DNA from: Chrysaora quinquecirrha
Taxonomy: Eukaryota; Cnidaria; Scyphozoa; Semaeostomeae; Pelagiidae
Direction: 5' to 3'
DNA length: 64,000 nucleotides
Assembly: GCA_014526335.1 (NCBI GenBank)
Contig: JACTAT010000035.1
Location: 1,345,331-1,409,330 of the forward strand
The notes under the pieces were generated by a model that was given only the letters and a program-made list of their open reading frames with translations, was not told where the DNA came from and did not search any database. A program made the position numbers and the translations under genes. Numbering within the stretch: the first letter of the stretch is position 1; every line of letters begins with the position of its first letter. Of this stretch, positions 1 to 12,100 are shown one piece after another.

Positions 1-335
1 TCAGCCTATGCTTGGACTCGAACCCAAGTATCTCTAGTTTGTTTTCCAATCAACTAGTCACCTTACCTAAACAGCTGATGGATTCATCAACAATTGATTG
101 ATGGTCTCTAAAATATAATTTTGATGAGAAACGAAATAAATAGTCTGTGCTGGGAGTCGAACCCAAGGTGTTCAAAGAATTCTAGTCGCTATGCCTATGA
201 TGGTCTCGAAAATTATTTTGAGCTGGAAAAGTTTTGAAAAAACTAGGACTCGAACCTGAGAACTTCGGAGACTCGAACCTGAAACCTTCTACTACGTTTT
301 TAGAATGTCTTTTGTAATGCCCTAGCTATGTCAGC
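1..335 (-). repeat. Cluster of three tRNA-derived SINE relics
   Basis: On the minus strand there are three copies of an RNA polymerase III B-box-like sequence: GGTTCGAGTCC near 8-20, GGTTCGACTCC near 150-165, and GGTTCGAGTCT near 245-285. Upstream of each on the same strand is a plausible A-box, for example TAGCGACTAGAA near 180-190. The bodies are too degenerate and the spacings too irregular for functional tRNA genes. I see no clean acceptor stem or anticodon arm, so these are best read as tRNA-derived SINE heads or pseudo-tRNAs. A further plus-strand B-box-like sequence (GGTTCGAATACC) lies near 463-474. Confidence 0.5.
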
Positions 336-605
336 CTAGAAGCAAGCATGTTTAAAGCTTTTCTAATATTCTTCTCCGTCAAAGCATATACTGGTACGTG
401 TTTCTACCAAGAGATTTCTTTGGAATGATAATAGGTTATATTTCTAAGGAGGTGAAGTTGTGAGGTTCGAATACCAGCTGAAGTGAGAGTTACAACCTTA
501 TTTGAAGCACAAATAACAATAATTCAACTGAATATATGCATGCTGTGTAAAATGGTAATATAGCTATTGTTAGTAGATGCTAATTGTTTGTATTTTTCAT
601 TGTAG

Positions 606-645
606 GCAAAAATGGACGAATCTGGCATCATCATTTCATTTGAAA
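606..645 (+). other. Possible isolated small exon
   Basis: A 40-base segment is bounded by a good acceptor (cattgtag) and a strong donor (GTAAGTCT). It contains ATG at 612 followed by ten open codons (MDESGIIISFE). A second candidate acceptor at 1,937 opens a reading frame ending at 2,003 (AELEGEDKTINKVEDEAKGRH), but its phase does not join directly to this exon. It could be the end of a gene lying off the left edge, or chance. Confidence 0.2.
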
Positions 646-2076
646 GTAAGTCTGCATGTTCATATTTCTTTCACTCTATTTTGTACATCAAAGTTGATCA
701 AACGATAGAAATACATTGTTCCGAAATCTACAATGGTAGTGCTTTCTCTTGCTGAGTTTAAAAATTCTTTTTAAGCCTTGATAAAAAGGTGATTATACTC
801 AACTAAACGTAGAGGAAATTTTCTGAAAACTCGCCATTTTTCATCAAAGTTCCACTTCTCAGATGAACTGGAAGCTTTTGGCTTTTGATTCAATTCCTGG
901 AAGACCATAAAAAGATTGAAAATAAAACAAAAATTATTGAGCCTTACTCAAACCATGAAACATTATTCACTTTTTTGATACAAAGAAAAATTCAAACGGA
1001 TCTTCTAAGAATACGATTTTCAACTTGTGATTATTTATATAGTTTGATCAACTTTGGTTAGGATTAAAGCAAAACTTATTTATAAAGAGATAGAATTAAA
1101 CTTTCGAGAAAAGGGAAATGGAAAAGTCATATTTGATCTAGTTCAATTAATATGGTTTTGCAGAAGCACGAAATAACAATTTCTCACAAAATATATCAAA
1201 GATGGAAGCATTTTCAAAAATCTTAGGATGAACCGAAGAAGATACTTTTTTAAACAAACAAATGCAACGACATTGCAGCTTCTAAAGTTTGCAACAAGGA
1301 CCTTGTCCTAACATATAACTTTGATATTTTCACGTCAAAGAATTGATAATCTTTATCAGAATAAGTGTGAAAGAAAAGCTTTCTTGTTGAGTTTATTACA
1401 GAATTCGTTGAAAGGATATATTTGAGAAGCAAACATCTGATAGATTGAGCAGTTTAATCTTACTTTGGCCCCTTGCCATGAAACTTGCTTTTCTGTCCCT
1501 TTCTGCCTCTAAAAATAAAACGAGAAATAATTATTTTTGAGACAAAACGAAATGCAAAAGAAATATCAAAGACAGAAACAATACCTATTGTAATGTTACA
1601 GCATTGCGATTGTTTGGACACAAAAGCAACAAGTTAACTGATTGTTTTACATGGTATCATGAGACAGATAACTAGGCAGCAAAGCGTGCATGAATTGAAA
1701 CGACTTCAAATTTTTTCGACTCAATGAAGAAATGAAGAATGGGCATTCTTATTTGCAAAGTTTTGGTCTTTTCAAAATAGCTGTTTCCTAGAAAACTATG
1801 TCAACATCAAAGATTCAACCATTGGACTTTAGTTGCTGTAAGCATCGAATTTCATTGGCCTTGAAACTTCTAGACTATAAATATTGGAGCTTTGTAAAGA
1901 TATTCTCAATTCTAATTTTGACTTTTTATTTATCAAGGCTGAACTGGAGGGAGAAGACAAGACAATCAATAAAGTTGAAGATGAAGCAAAAGGAAGACAT
2001 TGATTTAAGAAGAAAGAAGAAGCAAAACGAACTTTAGATAATTATTTTGAGATGGCTTTTTAATTTCTTCATGGCA
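646..2076. other. AT-rich stretch with no supported gene
   Basis: Nothing beyond the weak exon candidate at 1,938-2,003 can be supported. The sequence is AT-rich, and open frames on both strands are short and lack recognisable domains. Confidence 0.5.
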
Positions 2077-2390
2077 AATGCAGTGTTGTGCAGATGGCTA
2101 ACAATATGATAGATCCCTCCACTTTACGATCGAATCAAAGCAATAAATAATAGAAGAATCACATTGCCTATTGCCCGATGATGGGGTGGAAGACGGAGCT
2201 CCACCGAGTGATTATCATCTCTAATATTGCCCCTCTTAGTATATTCAGGAACTGATTTTCGAATCGTAAAACCATAACCAACTATATAGTATAGGCATAT
2301 CCTATCTCAAAATGTCCTATGTCATATGTCTGCAAACTATAAGTCGCGTCCAACGAGAATAAGGCCCACTGCACAACACTGCACTTTATT
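2077..2390. mobile_element. Short inverted-repeat element (MITE-like)
   Basis: The ends are inverted copies: GCAGTGTTGTGCAG near 2,081 and CTGCACAACACTGCA near 2,371. The interior is about 290 bases of non-coding sequence. No transposase. A target-site duplication is not clear. Confidence 0.4.
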
Positions 2391-2428
2391 TTTGATGTTT
2401 GTTGGTCAAGTAGTAAATTTTTTTGTAA

Positions 2429-2561
2429 GGTAAATACTCAATCATTTGACAACTAGACAAGGAGAAAACTGCAATTTTAACTTATAAAGACCGGTATTTA
2501 TAAGTTAGACTTAGCAACATTTTCAATGTTTGGATAGCTGTTAAATGATTGAGTGTTTACC
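2429..2561. mobile_element. MITE with 26 bp terminal inverted repeats
   Basis: The left end starts GGTAAATACTCAATCATTT and the right end is its inverted copy with about three mismatches over 26 bases. In the middle is a second palindrome (ACTTATAAAGACCGGTATTT near 2,479) that reads nearly the same on both strands. The flanks carry TAA/TTA, a possible duplication. Non-autonomous and non-coding. Confidence 0.6.
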
Positions 2562-2707
2562 CTTAGGCCTTTATTAGTTGTATATTTTTGTAAGGGTCTT
2601 TATTTCTTGTCTGGACTACTTTGAAATTTCTATCTTAGATTTTTCAACTTAGTCCGGACCAAAAGTACTAGACCCTTACAAAAATATACAACTAATATTG
2701 CCTAAGG
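2561..2707. repeat. Large near-perfect palindrome (foldback)
   Basis: The arm at 2,561-2,599 and the arm at 2,670-2,707 are inverted copies, near-perfect over about 38 bases, including TAGTTGTATATTTTTGTAAG and its complement. The loop is about 70 bases and contains a smaller inverted pair around GTCTGGAC/GTCCGGAC. It directly abuts the MITE on its left, so one element has probably inserted beside or into the other. Confidence 0.6.
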
Positions 2708-3100
2708 TAGACTTTATCTGTACGTAGAGTAGACCTTTGAGAAGGATTAGAAAAGACTGCACCAAAAACCATATTCTCGTCATTTCTCAAACCCTGTTCG
2801 GAAAGCCAGTACCAGCAACGGGCAATGCGCATGCGCACAGGAGCGTGGGATCGAGGCAAAACCAGGGGGTTATTTTGCATGGAAACGAGGCTAAAGACGG
2901 GGGGTTAACGCGAAAAAACGCAAATTTAGGTCAAAATGGGCTGCGGCTGCGGCTCCTAGCCTTGACCGCCAAATGGGCGAAATACTGCGCTCTGATTGGT
3001 CAATTCCATTGTTAAACAATGGGTCAAAGACCACGCCCAATTTGAGGGCAATTAAGCCGCGGCCACAATTTCGCGATTTCGCGACCACTGAAAACAAAAG
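2708..3100. other. GC-richer stretch before the satellite
   Basis: This stretch is richer in CG dinucleotides than its surroundings (for example gcatgcgcac and ttcgcgatttcgcgacc) and carries short inverted pieces. Open frames on both strands have no recognisable domain. I see no gene. Confidence 0.35.
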
Positions 3101-6100
3101 AAGACGGGGGGTATTTTCATCGAAAAATGATCGAAACAAGTCAAACAGAAAAGTTACAACTTTTCAAACGACTAAAAACCTCCGAAAAACACAATTTAGA
3201 CAGATCTTTACATATTCACAAGCTAATTTATGATCTATATTTTCAAGATACAAATAAATAAAAGGAATAAAATTGTTTTAAACCGGAAAAATTGACGTCG
3301 AAAAAGGAGCCATTTTAGGCCTTGATCACAGCTGATAAAACCATAAAGTTTCAAACTGCTAAAAAACTGTCAAAACACAATTTAGAAACATATTTTTACA
3401 ATTTCTGTAATCGTCAGTGTCAATAATTTTAGAATTTGGTAGAAAAAAATCTTGAACAAGTTTTATAGTGGAAAAATCGAACCTGAAAAAGGAACACTTT
3501 TTGGCCATCATGGCAGCTCAAAAAACATTGCATTTCAAACTGCCAAAAATTGCCAAAGAAGCAATTTAGATAAAACTTTTATGCTTTTGCGATCTTTAGG
3601 GTCTATACTTGTAGAATTTAGTCGAAAAAACCCAATGAACATGTTTAAAGAGGAAAATTGACCTTGAAAAGGCAACACTTTTTTGGCCATCATGGAGGCT
3701 GAAAAAGGGATCGCGTTTCAAGCTGCTAAAATATTACCAAAGAAGATATTCAGATAGAACTTTTTGTGCTTTCTATAATCTTCAGGGTGTAAACTTTTAG
3801 AATTTTGTCAAAAAAACCCAATGAACATGTTGGAAAGTGGAAAAATCGACCTTGAAAAAGGAACACTTTTTGGCCATCATGGTGGCTGAAAAAGCCATCG
3901 CGTTTCAAGCTGCTATAAAATTACCAAAAAAGATATTCAGATAGAACTTTTTGTGCTTTCTGTAATCTTCAGGGTCTAAACTTTTAGAATTTTGTCAAAA
4001 GAACCCAATGAACATGTTTGAAAGTGGAAAAATCGACCTTGAAAAAGGAACACTTTTTGGCCATCATGGCAGCTGAAAAAGGCATCGCGTTTCAAGCTGC
4101 TATAAAATTACCAAAAAAGATATTAAGATAGAACTTGTTGTGCTTTCTGTAATCTTCAGGGTCTAAACTTTTAGAATTTTGTCAAAAGAACCCAATGAAC
4201 ATGTTTGAAAGTGGAAAAATCGACCTTGAAAAAGGAACACTTTTTGGCCATCATGGTGGCTGAAAAAGGCATCGCGTTTCAAGCTGCTATAAAATTACCA
4301 AAAAAGATATTCAGATAGAACTTTTGTGCTTTCTGTAATCTTCAGGGTCTAGACTTTTAGAATTTTGTCAAAAGAACCCAAGGAACATGTTTGAAAGTGA
4401 AAAATCGACATTGAAAAAGGAACACTTTTTGGCCATCATGGCGGCTGAAAAAGGCATCGCGTTTCAAGCTGCTATAAAATTACCAAAAAGATATTCAGAT
4501 AGAACTTTTTGTGCTTTCTGTAATCTTCAGGGTCCATACTTTTAGAATTTTGTCAAAAGAACCCAATGAACATGTTCAAACGTGGAAAAATCGACCTTGA
4601 AAAAGGAACACTTTTTTACCATCATGGCGGCTGAAAAAGGCATCGCATTTCAAGCTGCCAAAAATTACCAAAGAAGCAATTTAGATAGAACTTTTTGTAT
4701 TTGTTGTGATCTTTAGGGTATAAACTTTTAGAATTTAAAGTCGAAACAACCCAATGAACATGTTTAAAAGTGGAAAAATCGACCTTGAAAAGGAACAATT
4801 TTTGGCCATCCTGGCGGCTGAAAAAGGCATCGCATTTCAAGCTGCCAAAAATTACCAAAGAAGCAATTTAGATAGAACTTTTATACTTTTGTGATCTTTA
4901 GGGTCTATACTTTTAGAATTTAGTTGAAAGAAATCAATGAACATGTTTAAAAGTGGAAAAATCGACCTTGAAAAGGAACACTTTTTGGCCATCATGGCGG
5001 CTGAAAAGGCATCGCATTTCAAGCTGCTAAAATATTACCAAAAAGCAATTTAGATAGAACTTTTGGGCTTTTTGTGATCTTGAGAGTCTATACTTTCAGA
5101 ATTTAGTCGAAAGAACCCAATGAACATGTTTAAAAGTGGAAAAATCGACCTTGAAAAGGAACACTTTTGGCCATCATGGCGGCTGAAAAGGCATCGCATT
5201 TCAAAATGCTAAAATATTACCAAAAAGCAATTTAGATAGAACTTTTATGTTTTTGTGATCTTGAGGGTCTATACTTTCAGAATTTAGTCGAAAAAACCCA
5301 ATGAACAAGTTTAAAAGTGGAAAAATCGACTTGAAAAGGAACACTTTTTGGCCATCATGGCGGTTGAAAAAGGCATCGCATTTCAAGCTGCTAAAATATT
5401 ACCAAAAAGCAATTTAGATAGAACTTTTGGGGCTTTTGTGATCTTGAGGGTCTATACTTTTAGAATTTAGTCAAAAAACCCAATGAACATGTTTAAAAGT
5501 GGAAAAATCGACCTTGAAAAGGAACACTTTTGGCAATCATGGCGGCTGAAAAGTGCATCGCATTTCAAGCTGCTAAAATATTACCAAAAAGATATTCAGA
5601 TAGAACTTTTGTGCTTTCTGTAATCTTCAGGGTCTAAACTTTTAGAATTTTTCAAAAGAACCCAATGAACATGTTTGAAAGTGGAAAAATCGACCTTGAA
5701 AAGGAACACTTTTGGCCATCATGGCGGCTGAAAAAGGCATCGCATTTCAAGCTGCCAAAAATTACCAAAGAAGCAATTTAGATAGAACTTTTATATTTGT
5801 TGTGATCTTTAGGGTCTATATTTTTAGAATAAAGTCGAAACAACCCAATGAACATGTTTAAAAGTGGAAAAATCGACCTTGAAAAAGGAACAATTTTTGG
5901 CCATCATGGCGGCTGAAAAGGCATCACATTTCAAACTGCCAAAAATTACCAAAGAAGCAATTTAGATAGAACTTTTTATACTTTTTGTGATCTTTAGGGT
6001 CTATACTTTTAGAATTTAGTTGAAAGAAATCAATGAACATGCTTAAAAGTGGAAAAATCGACCTTGAAAAAGGAACACTTTTTGGCCATCATGGCGGCTG

Positions 6101-9100
6101 AAAAAGGCATCGCATTTCAAGCTGCTAAAATATTACCAAAAAAGCAATTTAGATAGAACTTTTTGGGCTTTTTGTGATCTTGAGAGTCTATACTTTCAGA
6201 AGTTAGTCGAAAGAACCCAATGAACATGTTTAAAAGTGGAAAAATCGACCTTGAAAAAGGAACACTTTTTGGCAATCATGGCGGCTGAAAAGTGCATCGC
6301 ATTTCAAGCTGCTAAAATATTACCAAAAAAGCAATTTAGATAGAACTTTTTATGCTTTTTGTGATCTTGAGGGTCCATACTTTCAGAAGTTAGCCGAAAA
6401 AACCCAATGAACAAGTTTAAAAGTGGAAAAATCGACTTTGAAAAGGAACACTTTTTGGCCATCATGGCGGTTGAAAAAGGCATCGCATTTCAAGCTGCTA
6501 AAATATTACCAAAAAAGCAATTTAGATAGAACTTTTGGGGCTTTTTGTGATCTTGAGGGTCTATACTTTTAGAATTTAGTCAAAAAAACCCAATGAACAT
6601 GTTTAAAAGTGGAAAAATCGACCTTGAAAAAGGAACACTTTTTGGCAATCATGGCGGCTGAAAAGTGCATCGCATTTCAAGCTGCTAAAATATTACCAAA
6701 AAAGATATTCAGATAGAACTTTTTGTGCTTTCTGCAATCTTCAGGGTCTAAACTTTTAGAATTTAGTCGAAAAAACCCAACAAACATGTTTAAAAGTGGA
6801 AAAATCAACCTTGAAAAGGAACACTTTTTGGCCATCATAGCGGCTGAAAAAGGCATCGCATTTCAAGCTGCCAAAAAATTACCAAAGAAGCAATTTAGAT
6901 AGAACTTTTTATGCTTTTTGTGATCTTGAGGGTCTATACTTTTAGAATTTAGTCGAAAAAACCCAACAAACATGTTTAAAAGTGGAAAAATCAACCTTGA
7001 AAAGGAACACTTTTTGGCCATCATAGCGGCTGAAAAAGGCATCGCATTTCAAGCTGCCAAAAAATTACCAAAGAAGCAATTTAGATAGAACTTTTTATGC
7101 TTTTTGTGATCTTGAGGGTCTATACTTTCAGAAGTTAGCCGAAAAAACCCAATGAACATGTTTAAAAGTGGAAAAACTGACCTGGAAAAAGGAACACTTT
7201 TTGGCCATCATGGCGGCTGAAATATGCATCGCATTTCAAGCTGCCAAAAAATTACCAAAGAAGCAATTTAGATAGAACGTTTTATGCTTTTTGTGATCTT
7301 GAGGGTCTTTACTTTTAGAATTTAGTCGAAAAAACCTAATGAACATGTTTAAAAGTGGAAAAATCGACCATGAAAAAGGAACACGTTTTGGCCATCACGG
7401 AGGCTGAAAAAGGCATCGCATTTCAAGCTGCCAAAAAATTACCAAACAAGCAATTTAGATAGAACTTTTATGCTTCTTGTGATCTTGAGGGTCTATACTT
7501 TTAGAATTTAGTCGAAAAACCCAATGAACATGTTTAAAAGTGGAAAAACTGACCTTGAAAAGGAACACTTTTTGGCCATCATGGCGGCTGAAATATGCAT
7601 CGCATTTCAAGCTGCCAAAAATTAGCAAAGAAGCAATTTAGATAGAACGTTTTATGCTTTTTGTGATCTTGAGGGTCTATACTTTTAGAATTTAGTCGAA
7701 AAAACCTTATGAACATGTTTAAAAGTGGAAAAATCGACCTTGAAAAAGGAACACGTTATGGCCATCATGGCGGCTGAAAAAGGCATCGCATTTCAAGCTG
7801 CCAAAAAATTACCAAACAAGCAATTTACATAGAACTTTTTATGCTTTTTGTGAGCTTGAGGGTCTATACTTTTAGAATTTAGTCGAAAAAACCTAATGAA
7901 CATGTTGAAAAGTGGAAAAACTGACCTTGAAAAAGGAACACTTTTTGGCCATCATGGCGGCTGAAATATGCATCGCATTTCAAGCTGCCAAAAAATTACC
8001 AAAGAAGCAATTTAGATAGAACGTTTTATGCTTTTTGTGATCTTGAGGGTCTTTACTTTTAGAATTTAGTCGAAAAAACCTAATGAACATGTTTAAAAGT
8101 GGAAAAATCGACCTTGAAAAAGGAACACGTTTTGGCCATCACGGAGGCTGAAAAAGGCATCGCATTTCAAGCTGCCAAAAAATTACCAAACAAGCAATTT
8201 AGATAGAACTTTTTATGCTTCTTGTGATCTTGAGGGTCTATACTTTTAGAATTTAGTCGAAAAAACCCAATGAACATGTTTAAAAGTGGAAAAACTGACC
8301 TTGAAAAGGGAACACTTTTTGGCCATCATGGCGGCTGAAATATGCATCGCATTTCAAGCTGCCAAAAAATTAGCAAAGAAGCAATTTAGATCGAACGTTT
8401 TATGCTTTTTGTGATCTTGAGGGTCTATACTTTTAGAATTTAGTCGAAAAAACCTTATGAACATGTTTAAAAGTGGAAAAATCGACCTTGAAAAAGGAAC
8501 ACGTTTTGGCCATCACGGAGGCTGAAAAAGGCATCGCATTTCAAGCTGCCAAAAAATTACCAAAGAAGCAATTTAGATAGAACTTGTTATGCTTTTTGTG
8601 ATCTTGAAGGTCTATTCTTTTAGAATTTAGTCGAAAAAACCCAATGAACATGTTTAAAAGTGAAAAAACCGACCTTGAAAAAGGAACACTTTTTGGCAAT
8701 CATGGCGGCTGAAAAAGGCATCGCATTTCAAGCTGCCAAGCTATTACCAAACAAGCAATTTAGATAAAACTTTTTATGCTTTTTGTGAGCTTGAGGGTCT
8801 ACACTTTTAGAATTTAGTAGAAGGAACCCAATGAACATGTTTAAAAGTGGAAAAATCGACCTTGAAAAAGGAACACTTTTTGGCCATCATGGCGGCTGAA
8901 AAAGGCATCGCATTTCAAGCTGCCAAAAAATTACCAAACAAGCAATTTAGATAAAACTTTTTATGTTTTTTGTGATCTTGAGGGTCTATACTTTTAGAAT
9001 TTAGTCGAAAAAACCCAATGAACATGTTTAAAAGTGGAAAAATCGACCTTGAAAAAGGAACACTTTTTGGCCATCATGGCGGCTGAAAAAATCATCGCAT

Positions 9101-12100
9101 TTCAAGCTGCCAAAAACTTACCAAAGAAGCAATTCAGATAGAACTTTTTATGCTTCTTGTGATCTTGAGGGTCTATACTTTTAGAATTTAGTCGAAAAAA
9201 CCCAATGAACATGTTTAAAAGTGGAAAAACTGACCTTGAAAAGGGAACACTTTTTGGCCATCATGGCGGCTGAAATATGCATCGCATTTCAAGCTGCCAA
9301 AAATTACCAAAGAAGCAATTTAGATAGAACGTTTTATGCTTTTGTGATCTTGAGGGTCTATACTTTTAGAATTTAGTCGAAAAACCTTATGAACATGTTT
9401 AAAAGTGGAAAAATCGACCTTGAAAAAGGAACACGTTATGGCCATCATGGCGGCTGAAAAAGGCATCGCATTTCAAGCTGCCAAAAATTACCAAACAAGC
9501 AATTTACATAGAACTTTTATGCTTTTGTGAGCTTGAGGGTCTATACTTTTAGAATTTAGTCGAAAAACCTAATGAACATGTTGAAAAGTGGAAAAACTGA
9601 CCTTGAAAAGGAACACTTTTTGGCCATCATGGCGGCTGAAATATGCATCGCATTTCAAGCTGCCAAAAATTACCAAAGAAGCAATTTAGATAGAACGTTT
9701 TATGCTTTTGTGATCTTGAGGGTCTTTACTTTTAGAATTTAGTCGAAAAACCTAATGAACATGTTTAAAAGTGGAAAAATCGACCTTGAAAAAGGAACAC
9801 GTTTTGGCCATCACGGAGGCTGAAAAAGGCATCGCATTTCAAGCTGCCAAAAAATTACCAAACAAGCAATTTAGATAGAACTTTTATGCTTCTTGTGATC
9901 TTGAGGGTCTATACTTTTAGAATTTAGTCGAAAAACCCAATGAACATGTTTAAAAGTGGAAAAACTGACCTTGAAAAGGAACACTTTTTGGCCATCATGG
10001 CGGCTGAAATATGCATCGCATTTCAAGCTGCCAAAAATTAGCAAAGAAGCAATTTAGATCGAACGTTTTATGCTTTTGTGATCTTGAGGGTCTATACTTT
10101 TAGAATTTAGTCGAAAAACCTTATGAACATGTTTAAAAGTGGAAAAATCGACCTTGAAAAAGGAACACGTTTTGGCCATCACGGAGGCTGAAAAGGCATC
10201 GCATTTCAAGCTGCCAAAAATTACCAAAGAAGCAATTTAGATAGAACTTGTTATGCTTTTGTGATCTTGAAGGTCTATTCTTTTAGAATTTAGTCGAAAA
10301 ACCCAATGAACATGTTTAAAAGTGAAAAACCGACCTTGAAAAGGAACACTTTTGGCAATCATGGCGGCTGAAAAAGGCATCGCATTTCAAGCTGCCAAGC
10401 TATTACCAAACAAGCAATTTAGATAAAACTTTTATGCTTTTGTGAGCTTGAGGGTCTACACTTTTAGAATTTAGTAGAAGGAACCCAATGAACATGTTTA
10501 AAAGTGGAAAAATCGACCTTGAAAAAGGAACACTTTTGGCCATCATGGCGGCTGAAAAAGGCATCGCATTTCAAGCTGCCAAAAAATTACCAAACAAGCA
10601 ATTTAGATAAAACTTTTTATGTTTTTTGTGATCTTGAGGGTCTATACTTTTAGAATTTAGTCGAAAAAACCCAATGAACATGTTTAAAAGTGGAAAAATC
10701 GACCTTGAAAAAGGAACACTTTTTGGCCATCATGGCGGCTGAAAAAATCATCGCATTTCAAGCTGCCAAAAACTTACCAAAGAAGCAATTTAGATAGAAC
10801 TTTATATGCTTTTTGTGATCTTGAGGGTCTATACTTTTAGAATTTAGTCGAAAAAACCCAATGAACATGTTTAAAAGTGGAAAAACCGACCTTGAAAAAT
10901 GAACACTCTTTGGCCATCATGGCGGCTGAAAAAGGCACCGCATTTCAAGCTGGCAAAAATTACCAAAGAAGCAATTTAGATATAACTTTTATGCTTTTGT
11001 GATCTTGAGGGTCTATACTTTTAGAATTTTGTCGAAAAACGTAATGAACATGTTTAAAAGTGGAAAATCGACCTTGAAAAGGAACACTTTTGGCATCATG
11101 GCGGCTGAAAAAGGCATCGCATTTCAAGCTGCCAAACTATTACCAAACAAGCAATTTAGATATAACGTTTTAGGCTTTTTGTGATCTTGAGGGTCTATAC
11201 TTTTAGAATTTTGTCGAAAAAACCTAATGAACATGTTTAAAAGTGGAAAAATCGACCTTGAAAAGGAACATTTTTTGGCCATCATGGCGGCTGAAAAAGG
11301 CATCGCATTTCAAGCTGCCAAAAAATTACCAAAGAAGCAATTTAGATAGAACTTTCTATGCTTTTTGTGAGCTTAAGGGTCTATACTTTTAGAATTTAGT
11401 CGAAAAAACCTAATGAACATTTATAAAAGTGGAAAAATCGACTTTGAAAAAGGAACACTTTTTGGCCATCATGGCGGCTGAAAAAGGCATCGCATTTCAA
11501 GCTGCCAAAAAATTACCAAAGAAGCAATTTAGATAGAACTTGTTATGCTTTTTGTGAGCTTAAGGGTCTATTTTTTAGAATTTAGTCGAAAAAACCCAAT
11601 GAACATTTATAAAAGTGGAAAAATCGACTTTGAAAAAGGAACACTTTTTGGCCATCATGGTGGCTGAAAAAGGCATCGCATTTCAAGCTGCCAAAAAATT
11701 ACCAAAGAAGCAATTTAGATAGAACTTTCTATGCTTTTTGTGAGCTTAAGGGTCTAATTTTTAGAATTTAGTCGAAAAAACCCAATGAACATTTATAAAA
11801 GTGGAAAAATCGACTTTGAAAAAGGAACACTTTTTGGCCATCATGGTGGCTGAAAAAGGCATCGCATTTCAAGCTGCCAAAAAATTACCAAAGAAGCAAT
11901 TTAGATATAACTTTTTAGGCTTTTTGTGATCTTGAGGGTCTATACTTTTAGAATTTTGTCGAAAAAACCTAATGAACATGTTTAAAAGTGGAAAAATCGA
12001 CCTTGAAAAGGAACACTTTTTGGCCATCATGGCGGCTGAAAAAGGCATCGCATTTCACGCTGCCAAAAAATTACCAAAGAAGCAATTTAGATAGAACTTG

